Positions 34,365 through 42,375 of a stretch of 64,000 nucleotides of DNA are shown piece after piece. A program made the translations under genes and the position numbers. The notes below the pieces were generated by a model, which worked only from the letters and a program-made list of their open reading frames with translations, was not told the origin of the DNA and did no database searches. Source of the stretch: CAZABP01 sp964483245 (GTDB lineage: Bacteria; Planctomycetota; UBA1135; UBA2386). How positions within the stretch are numbered: the stretch's first letter is position 1; every line of letters begins with the position of its first letter. The stretch spans positions 20,805 to 84,804 of the forward strand of contig CAZABP010000018.1 in the NCBI GenBank assembly GCA_964483245.1, given 5' to 3'.

Positions 34365-34745
34365 CTACATCGGGACCCGGTAGTCGATCCCGCCGACGCG
34401 GCAGCCATCCCGCATCAGCGCGAGCAGCGGCAGCGTGCGCTCCGGGCCTTCGGTCTTCGAGGGGAGCCACTCGAGCGCGGACGGCGCGGTCACGCGCAGG
34501 ATCGCCACGGCGACCGATCGCGGCACCAACCCGATGAACCCCTTGCCGGTCAGATCCTGGCGCGTGAGCTGCTCCAGCATCCGCCGGATCGGCTCGACTT
34601 CCGGCGCGTCCGGCGACAGCACGAGCCCGACCGGCTGCAGCTCCGGGTGCTGGTGGCAGAGGTCGCCGGCCTCTTCTGCCAGCGAGGGACCGTGTTCCTG
34701 CAGCAGTTGCAGGGCGTCGGCTCCGGGATCGGAGTTTGGATGCAT
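34365..34745 (-). CDS. Unknown 126-aa protein upstream of the cytochrome peroxidase
   Basis: I do not recognise the family. From ATG 34745 the chain reads MHPNSDPGADALQLLQEHGP, then EVEPIRRMLEQLTRQDLTGK, GFIGLVPRSVAVAILRVTAP and ends in VGGIDYRVPM. It looks like a small cytoplasmic alpha/beta protein with no export signal and no cysteine pairs for heme. The TATGCT box 13 bases upstream and a 3-base gap to the peroxidase gene suggest it heads that transcript. The opposite strand has no better frame. Confidence 0.6.
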   Translation of the reverse strand: MHPNSDPGADALQLLQEHGPSLAEEAGDLCHQHPELQPVGLVLSPDAPEVEPIRRMLEQLTRQDLTGKGFIGLVPRSVAVAILRVTAPSALEWLPSKTEGPERTLPLLALMRDGCRVGGIDYRVPM

Positions 34746-34758
34746 GGCAGGAGCCGGC

Positions 34759-34764
34759 AGCATA
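34759..34764 (-). promoter_or_regulatory. -10-like hexamer TATGCT, 13 nt before the start at 34745
   Basis: Minus-strand ACTATGCTGCCGGC precedes ATG 34745. It lies in the 50-base gap to the divergent B3/B4-domain gene, which itself shows no clear box. Confidence 0.4.
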
Positions 34765-34795
34765 GTGCGCCCGCGCACCGCACGCCCACCCTCGC

Positions 34796-35428
34796 ATGCT
34801 GCCGATCCAGGATCCGCATCCGTTGCTCGATCTCGGGCTGCTCGAAGCCGAGTGGCCGGCGCCGCCGGTGGAGCCGACCACCTGCGCGGCGGCCGTTGCG
34901 CTGCTGTCCCCGGTTGCGTCCGCGCCGATGCACAGCGACGACGCGGTCCGCGCCGCGGTGCGCGATCTGCTGCGTGCCGGCGGCTTCAAACCGACCGGCC
35001 GCAGCAAGCCGTCCTCCGAGTATCTCGCGCATGCGGCGCGCGAGGGGCGCCTCGCGCCGATCCACCCCGCGGTCGACTGTGGCAACGCCGTCTCGCTGCA
35101 CAGCGGCCTGCCGATCAGCGTCGTCGATTCTGACCGCCTGCGGCCGCCGCTGCGGGTCCAGCTCGCGCCGGCCGGCGCGCGCTACGTGTTCAACGCATCC
35201 GGCCAGGAGATCGACGTCGGAGGTCTGCTGTGCCTCGCCGACGCGGACGGTCCCTGTGCCAATGCCGTCAAGGACGCGCAGCGGACGAAGACCAGTCCGG
35301 ACACGCACCGCATGCTCGTGCTGGTCTGGGGCACGGTGGCGCTGCCGGGGCGGACGGCACGGACCGTCGCCTGGCTGCGCGAGCTGATGGCGTCAGCCGG
35401 TGCTCACGTGCTCGCATCCAGTCCGTGA
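34796..35428 (+). CDS. B3/B4 (tRNA-editing-type) domain protein
   Basis: A 210-residue free-standing B3/B4-domain protein. GGFKPTGRSKPSSEYLAHAA, HPAVDCGNAVSLHSGLPISV and DADGPCANAVKDAQRTKT match the family, which takes its name from the editing domain of phenylalanyl-tRNA synthetase beta subunit (the part that hydrolyses Tyr-tRNA-Phe). Stand-alone copies are widespread; some are thought to edit mischarged tRNA, others have unknown roles. Its 3' end overlaps the tryptophanase gene on the other strand by 36 bases. Metal- or substrate-binding residues cannot be placed with confidence. Confidence 0.8.
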   Translation: MLPIQDPHPLLDLGLLEAEWPAPPVEPTTCAAAVALLSPVASAPMHSDDAVRAAVRDLLRAGGFKPTGRSKPSSEYLAHAAREGRLAPIHPAVDCGNAVSLHSGLPISVVDSDRLRPPLRVQLAPAGARYVFNASGQEIDVGGLLCLADADGPCANAVKDAQRTKTSPDTHRMLVLVWGTVALPGRTARTVAWLRELMASAGAHVLASSP

Positions 35429-36817
35429 GACAGGACTCCGCATCGCGAGTGGCCGCAGCTTCGCCGTGAACGCACGCAGGTACGCCGGCTCCTGCACGAT
35501 CTCGAATCCGGTCAGCTCCTCGCGTCGCTGCGCGAGCTCGGCAAACGACTCGAGCACCCAGTCGACGTGGCTCTGCGTGTAGACGCGCCGCGCGAGACAC
35601 AGCCGGACCAGCTCGAGCTTCGCGTGCTGCGGTTCGCCGGTGTGCGGATCCCGGCCGCCGAACATCAGCGTGCCGACCTCGACCGCGCGGATCCCGCCGA
35701 TCTGGTACAGCTCGCAGGCCACCGTCTGACCCGGAAGCTGTGCCGGTGGGATCTGCGGCAGGAACGCGCGCGCATCGACATAGACCGCGTGCAGCGCACT
35801 CGGACGGACCGTCGGGATCCCCAGGCGCTCGAGCCCACTGGCGAGGTAGCGCGAGCTGGCGAGCCGATACGCGAGGTAATCCGGATCGAGCACCTCCTGC
35901 AGTCCGACCGCCATTGCCGCGAGGTCCCGCCCGGCGAGTCCGCCATAAGTCGGGAAGCCCTCGGTCAGGATCAGCAGCTCGCGTACGCGCGCTGCCAGCA
36001 CGTCGTCGTTCAGGCAGAGCAGCCCACCGATGTTGACCAGCCCGTCCTTCTTGGCCGACAGCAGGCAGCCGTCGGCGTGGCCGAACATCTCGCGCACGAT
36101 CTCGCGCATCGCGCGGTCGCGGTAGCCGGGTTCGTGCTGCTGGATCAGGTAGGCGTTCTCGGCGAAGCGCGCCGCGTCGAGGAAGAACGGCACGCCGTGC
36201 GCGCGGTACAGCTCCGCCGTCGCGCGGATGTTGGCCATCGAGACCGGATGTCCACCAACCGTGTTGTTGGTGACCGTCAGCAGACCGACCGGCACGCAGC
36301 CGGGTGCCTGGGCATCGAGGAACCGCGCGAGTGCGTCCAGATCCATGTCCCCCTTGAACGGATCCGGATCGCCCGGATCGAGCGCGCGCGCGACCGGCAG
36401 GTCGACGGCGGCACTCTGCGTGTACAGCACGTTCGCCCGCGTGGTGTCGAAGTGCGTGTTGTTCGGGATCGCTTTCCCTTTGCCGCCGAGCAGCGTGAAC
36501 AGGATCCGTTCCGCGGCGCGGCCCTGGTGGACCGGGAACACGTGCCGGAACCCGGTCAGCTCGCGGACGACCTGCTCCAGCTCGAAGAACGAATCGGCGC
36601 CGGCGTAGCTCTCGTCCGCGGTCATGACCGCGGCCCATTGCCGTGTGCTCATCGCCCCGGTGCCCGAGTCCGTCAGCAGATCGATCATGACGTCGCGCGC
36701 GCGGACCTGGAACAGGTTCCAGTGCGCCCGCGCGAGCGCCTGCGCGCGCTCGGCGCGCGTCGTCATGCGGATCGGCTCGACCGCCCGGATCCGGAACGGC
36801 TCGATGATCGTGCGCAT
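35393..36817 (-). CDS. tnaA: Tryptophanase-like beta-eliminating lyase
   Basis: A 474-residue PLP enzyme; E. coli TnaA has 471. IIEPFRIRAVEPIRMTTRAE, DLLTDSGTGAMST, SARFAENAY-type DAARFAENAYLIQQHEPGYR, LLSAKKDGLVNIGGLLCLND (PLP Lys257), EGFPTYGGLAGRD and ACELYQIGGIRAVEVGT all follow tryptophanase. It would split L-tryptophan to indole, pyruvate and ammonia. The family sister tyrosine phenol-lyase has Arg where this has Val (VEVGT), so tryptophanase is favoured. An oddity is Ala449 in LRAFTAKL, where E. coli has the indole-site His463. No TnaC leader peptide or tryptophan permease gene is seen here. Start ATG 36817; no clear Shine-Dalgarno. Confidence 0.85.
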   Translation of the reverse strand: MRTIIEPFRIRAVEPIRMTTRAERAQALARAHWNLFQVRARDVMIDLLTDSGTGAMSTRQWAAVMTADESYAGADSFFELEQVVRELTGFRHVFPVHQGRAAERILFTLLGGKGKAIPNNTHFDTTRANVLYTQSAAVDLPVARALDPGDPDPFKGDMDLDALARFLDAQAPGCVPVGLLTVTNNTVGGHPVSMANIRATAELYRAHGVPFFLDAARFAENAYLIQQHEPGYRDRAMREIVREMFGHADGCLLSAKKDGLVNIGGLLCLNDDVLAARVRELLILTEGFPTYGGLAGRDLAAMAVGLQEVLDPDYLAYRLASSRYLASGLERLGIPTVRPSALHAVYVDARAFLPQIPPAQLPGQTVACELYQIGGIRAVEVGTLMFGGRDPHTGEPQHAKLELVRLCLARRVYTQSHVDWVLESFAELAQRREELTGFEIVQEPAYLRAFTAKLRPLAMRSPVSRTGCEHVSTG

Positions 36818-36858
36818 CCGGGGTGAACCCGGGCTGCAGCGCGGCAATTTCGCGGGAG

Positions 36859-38499
36859 CTACTCCGTGCGCCGGCAGAAGCAGGAGGCCTCGATGACCGT
36901 GTCGGCGCGCGCCCAGGCGTCCTGGAACGCGGCGGTGGCGGCGGCCGCTTCGTCGCTCGCGCCGCGGGCGCGCAGGCACTCGGCCAGTCCGTGCAGGGCC
37001 CAGCCGTTGTGCGGGTGCCGTCCCAGGTCTTCGCGGTAGATCGTCTCCGCTTCGGCGTGCCGGCCGGCCTCGAGCAGCAGCGCGCCGAGCGCGTGCCGGA
37101 CCGGCTGCAGCCAGCCGGGCGGCTCGTCGTATTTCAGCGCCTCCTCGTGCGTGACCGCCTCGCGCAGCTTGGCGAACGCCTCATCCTGCTGGCCGCGGCG
37201 GAACAGCAGCTCTCCTTCGAGCATCAGGCTCGCGACGCGGAACACGTCGCTCGCCGTGTTGACGACGACCAGTGCGCCGGCTGGCAGCGCTGCGCGCTCC
37301 GTTTCGAATGCCGCACGCTCCTGCTCCGCCTGCTCGATGCGGCCCGTACCGCTGCAGCTCAGCGCGCGCGCGTAGCGCCAGAACGCGTGCCAGACCGGCC
37401 ATCCCTGCGGTGGTTCCGGGGCGGCGAGCACGTCGTCGAAGCGGCCGAACCGCACGAGCACGTGCAGGTCGGTCCCCATGACGCCGTCCATCAACACCTT
37501 CGCGAACGGATCGGCGGGTGGCACGACTTCGCGCGGGATCGCGCGCGCCGCTTCGAGCGCGATCTCGCGCCGGCCGTCGAGCATCGCGGCATAGGCGAGG
37601 AAGTGCAGGTTGTGGGCGAAGTAGAAGTCGTAGAACTTGCCGTGCCCCGCCTGCGCGAAGTAGCGGCGGTCGACTGCGACTGCGCGCGCATTCGCCGAGA
37701 CCGCGTCGGCGTAGCGTCCGGTGCGCACGTAGATGTGCGCCGGCATGTGCACCAGATGTCCCGCGTCCGGCACCAGCGTGCGCAGCCGGTCGGCCGCGAA
37801 CAGCGCCCGCGCTGGATCCGGCGAAGCCTCGATCGTGTGGATCCAGAAGTGCAGCGCGCCCGGGTGCTGCGGATGCGCGGCGAGCACCTGCTCGAGCGTC
37901 GCGATGACCTCGCTGGTGCCCGGTTGCGCGAGCCCCTCCTTCGTCCATTGATCCCACGGGCGCAGGTCGAGCAGCGCCTCGGCGAACAGCGCGCCGGCGT
38001 CGGCATCCTGTGGGAAGCGCTCCCAGACCGAGCGCATCGCATCGGCGTAGGCCCGGTCGAGCTCTGCGCGGTCTTCCGGCGCTGGCAGTTGGTAGCGCTC
38101 GCTCAACGCATCGATCAGCGCCCGCTCCACTGGCGCCGCCTGCTCGCGGCACGCGAGCGCACGCTGCAGCGCCGCATGCGCGGCTTCGCTCGCCTGCGGG
38201 GACATCGCTGGAGCATTGATGTTGGGGCCGTGTGCGTAGGCGATGCCCCACCACGCCATTGCACAGTGCGGGTCCGCCTCGGTCGCGGCTTCGAACGCAC
38301 GGATCGCCTCGTAGTGGTTGAACGCATAGGTCAGCGCGAGCCCCTGGTCGAACCAGCGTTGCGCCTGCGGCGACGAGGTCGTGACCGGACGGCGGTACGT
38401 GCCGAGGTCGTCGAAGCGCGCGACACCTGCCGCGGGACCAGGCGACTGGCAGCATGCGAGCAGAGCGGTCCCGGCGAGGGTGCAGACGAGGGGTCGCAT
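36859..38499 (-). CDS. TPR-repeat lipoprotein
   Basis: A 546-residue exported lipoprotein. The signal sequence MRPLVCTLAGTALLACCQSP has a lipobox (LLAC). TPR-like helical pairs run the whole length: RWFDQGLALTYAFNHYEAIR, AFEAATEADPHCAMAWWGIA near the start, and AGRHAEAETIYREDLGRHPH, NGWALHGLAECLRARGASDE at the end. The piece AWWGIAYAHGPNINAPAMSP is a signature I recall from a widely conserved but uncharacterised TPR family. It probably binds partner proteins on a membrane surface. A TAGACC box lies six bases before ATG 38499 and overlaps the stop of the neighbouring gene. Confidence 0.75.
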   Translation of the reverse strand: MRPLVCTLAGTALLACCQSPGPAAGVARFDDLGTYRRPVTTSSPQAQRWFDQGLALTYAFNHYEAIRAFEAATEADPHCAMAWWGIAYAHGPNINAPAMSPQASEAAHAALQRALACREQAAPVERALIDALSERYQLPAPEDRAELDRAYADAMRSVWERFPQDADAGALFAEALLDLRPWDQWTKEGLAQPGTSEVIATLEQVLAAHPQHPGALHFWIHTIEASPDPARALFAADRLRTLVPDAGHLVHMPAHIYVRTGRYADAVSANARAVAVDRRYFAQAGHGKFYDFYFAHNLHFLAYAAMLDGRREIALEAARAIPREVVPPADPFAKVLMDGVMGTDLHVLVRFGRFDDVLAAPEPPQGWPVWHAFWRYARALSCSGTGRIEQAEQERAAFETERAALPAGALVVVNTASDVFRVASLMLEGELLFRRGQQDEAFAKLREAVTHEEALKYDEPPGWLQPVRHALGALLLEAGRHAEAETIYREDLGRHPHNGWALHGLAECLRARGASDEAAAATAAFQDAWARADTVIEASCFCRRTE

Positions 38500-38508
38500 C
38501 CACCCGGT

Positions 38509-39813
38509 CTAGGGGGCTGCGCCGGACGATTCCAGCGCGGCGGCCCGGCTTCGGGCCAGGCTGCGGTGGATCCAGATCAGCTCACCGGCGCACGCGAGTG
38601 TTGCGAGCCCGATGCACAGCGCGCCGAGTCGCAGAGTCACCGCCGAACCCTGCACGCACCCGTAGAACGCGAGCACGGTGCCGAGCAGCATCGGATACGT
38701 GACCAGCCGCTGCAGCCAGCGCGAGCTGAGCCCGTGCGCGGATCGCGGGGGCAGCTCCTGCCCGCGCGAGCCCTGCCACTGCCGCAGCCACGCGAACCAA
38801 CCGACGATCCGCGGCAGGATCGCGAGGATCGCCGTCACGAAGAACCCGAGCAGCGCAGCACAGCCGTAGCCGGCGACGAACGCCGGTCGGGGCGCGTCCG
38901 CGAGCAGCAGTCCGATCCCGAGCGCGGCCGCAACCGCGAGCCACAGCACCGCGACGCGGAGCTGGTGGCTCGGCAGGTCCGGCTGTGGACGGTCGCGCGG
39001 CGGAGGTGGCGCGCGTCGATCGAGTGACAGCAGGATCGCCACGAACGTGATCAGGCCGGCCGCGATGCCGATCGCTGCGGCGCGCGCGGCGAGCTGCCAG
39101 CCCAGGCTCTTGCCGAGCGCGAACAGCACCGAGCCGGGTCCGAGCAGCAGGACCGGGATCCACGCGGCATGCGTGCGCGGCGGCCGCGCCGGCAGCACCA
39201 TCGGCAGCAGCCGGTAGCCGACGCCGACGAACATCGACAGCGCGAATCCGACGCCGGCCAGGTGCGCGTGGCCTGCGAGCGCAGCCACGTGGCCGCCCGG
39301 CAGGAACGGCTCACGCCGGTCGAGCGCGAGCAGGATCCCGAGGCCGGCGGCCAGGAACAGGTGCAACCAGGCGAGCGGGATCGGCACCCGGAACAGCAGC
39401 GCGGACGAGGATCCGAGCAGCAGCCGGCGTGTGACGTGCCAGGCGGGTGAGATGGCGCCGGCGACGATCATCAGGCCGGACCAGGCCATGCCGTCGTACC
39501 CGCCGAACACGAAGTGCGACGCCACGCCGAGTCCGCCGATGCAGATCGAGAGGGCCGCCGCCCAGTCCCAGCCACTCGCCGGCAGCCGGACTCCGAACGC
39601 GAGCGGCAGCACGATCCACGTGGCGCCGGTGATGACCGGCAGCAGGAACCCGACCGTGATCAGGTGCACGACCAGCAGCGTCGTCGGGTGCATCGTCGCG
39701 CCGGCGATCTCTTCGGCGCGCAACACCGTGACCAGCATCGCGGTTGCCAGCGACGCCAGGGCGAAAGCGATGCAGGTCAGCGGCAGGCCGCGTGGAGGTG
39801 GCGCCTTCAACAC
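38509..39813 (-). CDS. Multi-pass membrane protein resembling heme-copper oxidase subunit I/NnrS
   Basis: A 434-residue protein with about 12 membrane spans. MHPTTLLVVHLITVGFLLPV, GATWIVLPLAFGVRLPAS, GGHVAALAGHAHLAGVGFAL and SMFVGVGYRLLPMVLP carry conserved histidines in mid-span, as in NnrS and cytochrome-oxidase-subunit-I-like proteins that bind heme or copper. I cannot say which metal sites are intact. Start GTG 39813 is chosen because TACGCT lies seven bases before it and because codons further upstream are read through a palindromic repeat. Possible roles are nitric-oxide handling or an accessory oxidase. It lies directly before the TPR lipoprotein gene. Confidence 0.65.
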   Translation of the reverse strand: MLKAPPPRGLPLTCIAFALASLATAMLVTVLRAEEIAGATMHPTTLLVVHLITVGFLLPVITGATWIVLPLAFGVRLPASGWDWAAALSICIGGLGVASHFVFGGYDGMAWSGLMIVAGAISPAWHVTRRLLLGSSSALLFRVPIPLAWLHLFLAAGLGILLALDRREPFLPGGHVAALAGHAHLAGVGFALSMFVGVGYRLLPMVLPARPPRTHAAWIPVLLLGPGSVLFALGKSLGWQLAARAAAIGIAAGLITFVAILLSLDRRAPPPPRDRPQPDLPSHQLRVAVLWLAVAAALGIGLLLADAPRPAFVAGYGCAALLGFFVTAILAILPRIVGWFAWLRQWQGSRGQELPPRSAHGLSSRWLQRLVTYPMLLGTVLAFYGCVQGSAVTLRLGALCIGLATLACAGELIWIHRSLARSRAAALESSGAAP

Positions 39814-39820
39814 GCGGGGG

Positions 39821-39826
39821 AGCGTA
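39821..39826 (-). promoter_or_regulatory. -10-like hexamer TACGCT, 7 nt before GTG 39813
   Basis: Minus-strand CCTACGCTCCCCCGC leads to GTG 39813. It decides between this start and a GTG at 39891 that lies inside a repeat. Confidence 0.45.
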
Positions 39827-39859
39827 GGCGCGGCGCGGTCGAAGCGCCGCTGCGGCGCG

Positions 39860-40000
39860 AACGCCGCAGCGGCGTCGAGGGGCACACCCACGCGACCTCT
39901 ACCGCCGCGTCGCGGCGTTTCCTGCCAACCCGACCTCGAAACGCCGCAGCGGCGGCGAGGGGTTGGCCCTCGCGACCTCTGCCGCCGCGTCGCGACGTTG
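39860..40000. repeat. Two tandem copies of a 61-bp palindromic element, 80-bp period
   Basis: Copies are 39860-39920 and 39940-40000. Both begin AACGCCGCAGCGGCG, share GACCTCT then CCGCCGCGTCGC in the second arm, and differ at about ten positions, mostly in the loop and at the outer ends. Each can fold on itself: AACGCCGC pairs with GCGGCGTT, and inner GCGGCG with CGCCGC. They lie right after the subtilase stop (40009) on the minus strand, so they may act as terminator or as a REP-type element. I see no third copy in the window. Confidence 0.7.
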
Positions 40001-40008
40001 CTCGAGGA

Positions 40009-42156
40009 TCAGAACTGACCGATGACGCCGGCGCCGCCCTGCGAGAACGTCGCGTTCAAGCCGTTCGCGCCCGTGTCGGCGACGACGATCTGGTTGAAGA
40101 ACTTCGCGCCGATCAGGGACGACGAGTTCGGGACGTTCAGGTTCAGCGCACCGGTGCCCTTCGCATCGGTCGGGATCGGCAGGGCGTTCTCGGCCGACGC
40201 GAGCAGCCAGCAGCCGTTCGCGTTGAACACCGTGAGGTCGAGCGGCAGCGGGATGCTGAGCCAGTTCGTGTCCGAGACACCGAACAGCACGGTTGCCGTG
40301 CTGCTGGGACGCGCGAACGCGACGCCGATCGTCCACGGCTCGCCGATCTGCGGCGCCTGGCTGACAGTCAGGCTCGGGCGGCCGAGCTGCCCGGCGCACG
40401 CGGTGCCGTAGTACCGGTAGCTGCTCGCCGCACCGATGAAGTCGTTCGTGCTCGCGAGCGAGTACGGGACCGAGGCGACCTCGAGGCTGCTCGCCGACAC
40501 TTCGACCGTCAGCACAGTCGAGGACGGCGCGGTGAAGCGCACGACTTCGTACAGATTGCGCGGGTCGTTGTTCTGCGCGATGACGGTCGTGCCGCTCAGG
40601 ACCCGCAGGCCGAGGTTGGACCAAGCGGTGCTGGTCAGCACGTGCCGATGCCAGACCAGCGCGACCGAGACCTTCTGATTCGCGGTCACCAGGATCTGGT
40701 GCGTGCGCGGCGTCGTCGTCGACGAAATCTCGCCGGACAGCGTGCGGGCCGGGACCAGCGCATTGCCGACCGCGAGGTCGTCACGCAGGAAACCCATCCC
40801 GTACGCGTTGCGTGTGTTGTACGGAGCGCTCGGATTCTGCGCCGAGATGTCCTCCGTGTTGCACAGCAGGATCGCCTTGACCTCGCTCGCGCTCGCGCCG
40901 GGCCGGGCGGCCTTGATCAGCGCCGCGGCGCCGGCGACCTGCGGGGACGCCATCGACGTGCCGCTCCCGGTGTAGTTCGAGGCCTCGTTGTTACGCAGCG
41001 GCATGATCGTGTTGACGCCGCAGGCAGCGATGTCGGGGAAGAACCGCTGCGTGTCGCCCGACAGCGGACCGCGGGACGAGAACGACGCGACCGCCTTCGA
41101 CGTCGGCGCGACTGCGGCGACCGCGAGACCGTTCGCCGTCGACGAGCTGCCGGTCGTGCTCGAGCCGGAGTTCGCCGCGGCCGTGACCGGCAGCAGGTCG
41201 GCGTTCAGCGCGCAGGCGTCGATCGCCTGCTGGCTGACGTCGAGCGGATTCGGCGTCGAGCTGTACGACATGTTCGCCGAGGCGATGTTGAACTGCACCT
41301 TGTCGGCGGCCGCGGTCTGGAAACCGAGCGCCTCGATCGCCAGCGAGGATCCACAGCTGCCGGCCGACTGGCAGATCGAGTAGCCGATCTTGACCGCGTC
41401 GTAGGCGTGGCCGCGATCGCCGGCGGCGTTGTTCCACGAGTTGCCGGTCGCAATGCCGGCCACGCCGGTGCCGTGGTTGTGCGGATCGTCCGGTGGTTGC
41501 GCAGCGAGCTGCTTGTTCGCGTGCAGCAGGCTGCCGCCGATGCCGCCGTCCTTCGTCTGGCTGGTGTCGTTGTTGCGGTAGTAGATCATGTGCGGCCGGC
41601 CGCTCGTCCCCATGTTCGAGTCCTGGCCGGTGTCGATGATGCCGACGCCGACGCCGGCACCGGTGATGCCGAGCGTGTTCTGCACGTAGTCGGCGTTGTG
41701 GTTGTTGGCAGCGGTCGCCGTCTTGATCATCCGCAACGGCTCGGTCGGGAGATCCGGATGGATGTAGGCGACGTTGCCCAGCTTCTCGAGCTGCGGGACG
41801 TGCTTGGGATCGATCTCGATCGTGACGGCGTTGATCAGCCAGAACGTGATCACGACGTCGCCGCCGAGCGCCCGCACCTCGGTGCGGAAGTCGGCAGTCT
41901 CCTGCTCGGCGCGCGCCTGCAGCGAGGCGACGATGCGATCGACGACGGAGGCTGGCTGCTGCGAGCGGACCGCGGCGCGGAATTCCGCCAGATCGAAGCT
42001 GCGGTCACGGAACGTGACGTTGAACCTGCGCGTCCCCGCGATCCGGCCGGGCATCGCCTCGGTCGCCGTGGTCTCGGTGGCAGCGGTGGGAGCGTTCTGG
42101 GCCGGCAGCAGCGACAGCAGCACGGCGAACGCGGACAGGGAGAATGGTCTGCGCAT
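40009..42156 (-). CDS. Secreted subtilisin-like (S8) serine protease
   Basis: A 715-residue exported protease. Signal peptide MRRPFSLSAFAVLLSLLPAQ. The catalytic triad is in place: Asp in VGIIDTGQDSN, His in DPHNHGTGVAGIATGNSWNN and Ser in YTGSGTSMASPQVAGAAALI. Oxyanion Asn lies in AAANSGSSTTG. A propeptide-like region (RFNVTFRDRSFDLAEFRAAV) precedes the catalytic domain. After it come a beta-sandwich PPC-like domain (HQILVTANQKVSVALVW) and the C-terminal module shared with two other exported proteins here (YYGTACAGQLGRPSLTVSQA; GCWLLASAENALPIPTDAKG). It probably degrades extracellular protein. Promoter-like TAGACT lies at 42204-42209. Confidence 0.92.
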   Translation of the reverse strand: MRRPFSLSAFAVLLSLLPAQNAPTAATETTATEAMPGRIAGTRRFNVTFRDRSFDLAEFRAAVRSQQPASVVDRIVASLQARAEQETADFRTEVRALGGDVVITFWLINAVTIEIDPKHVPQLEKLGNVAYIHPDLPTEPLRMIKTATAANNHNADYVQNTLGITGAGVGVGIIDTGQDSNMGTSGRPHMIYYRNNDTSQTKDGGIGGSLLHANKQLAAQPPDDPHNHGTGVAGIATGNSWNNAAGDRGHAYDAVKIGYSICQSAGSCGSSLAIEALGFQTAAADKVQFNIASANMSYSSTPNPLDVSQQAIDACALNADLLPVTAAANSGSSTTGSSSTANGLAVAAVAPTSKAVASFSSRGPLSGDTQRFFPDIAACGVNTIMPLRNNEASNYTGSGTSMASPQVAGAAALIKAARPGASASEVKAILLCNTEDISAQNPSAPYNTRNAYGMGFLRDDLAVGNALVPARTLSGEISSTTTPRTHQILVTANQKVSVALVWHRHVLTSTAWSNLGLRVLSGTTVIAQNNDPRNLYEVVRFTAPSSTVLTVEVSASSLEVASVPYSLASTNDFIGAASSYRYYGTACAGQLGRPSLTVSQAPQIGEPWTIGVAFARPSSTATVLFGVSDTNWLSIPLPLDLTVFNANGCWLLASAENALPIPTDAKGTGALNLNVPNSSSLIGAKFFNQIVVADTGANGLNATFSQGGAGVIGQF

Positions 42157-42203
42157 CGGGGTGGGAACCTGGATGAGTTGGTAGGGAGGGCAGGAGGCGC
42201 GGA

Positions 42204-42209
42204 AGTCTA
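42204..42209 (-). promoter_or_regulatory. -10-like hexamer TAGACT upstream of the subtilase gene
   Basis: Minus-strand GGCTAGACTTCCGCG lies ~48 bases before ATG 42156. The rest of the 219-base gap to the divergent transporter gene shows no clear signal. Confidence 0.4.
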
Positions 42210-42375
42210 GCCAGAGGCGGGGGCCAGCCGGGGCCGGGCTCCGACGTGCGCGGGAGGGTCGTTGGTTCCGCGCGATGGCGTCGCGCGAAGCGGACGCCAT
42301 GATCCGCGGCGATCGCCGAGCCCGGTGCCGCCGGTCGCCGCAGCGGCTGGGCGAACGCAGCCGGGACCCAGTTCC

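Noticed and set aside
31818..35387. Long plus-strand open frame of about 1190 codons
   Set aside because: It lies opposite the DegT, cytochrome peroxidase and neighbour genes, is rich in R, H, Q and A without domains, and is a typical GC-rich antisense artefact.
39860..40000. Palindromes as ordinary intrinsic terminators
   Set aside because: There is no T-tract on either strand, and tandem copies with a fixed period suggest more than one terminator; kept as repeat with open role.
39514..42210. Long plus-strand open frame of about 900 codons
   Set aside because: Antisense of the subtilisin-like protease; its composition is arginine-rich noise and there is no recognisable motif.
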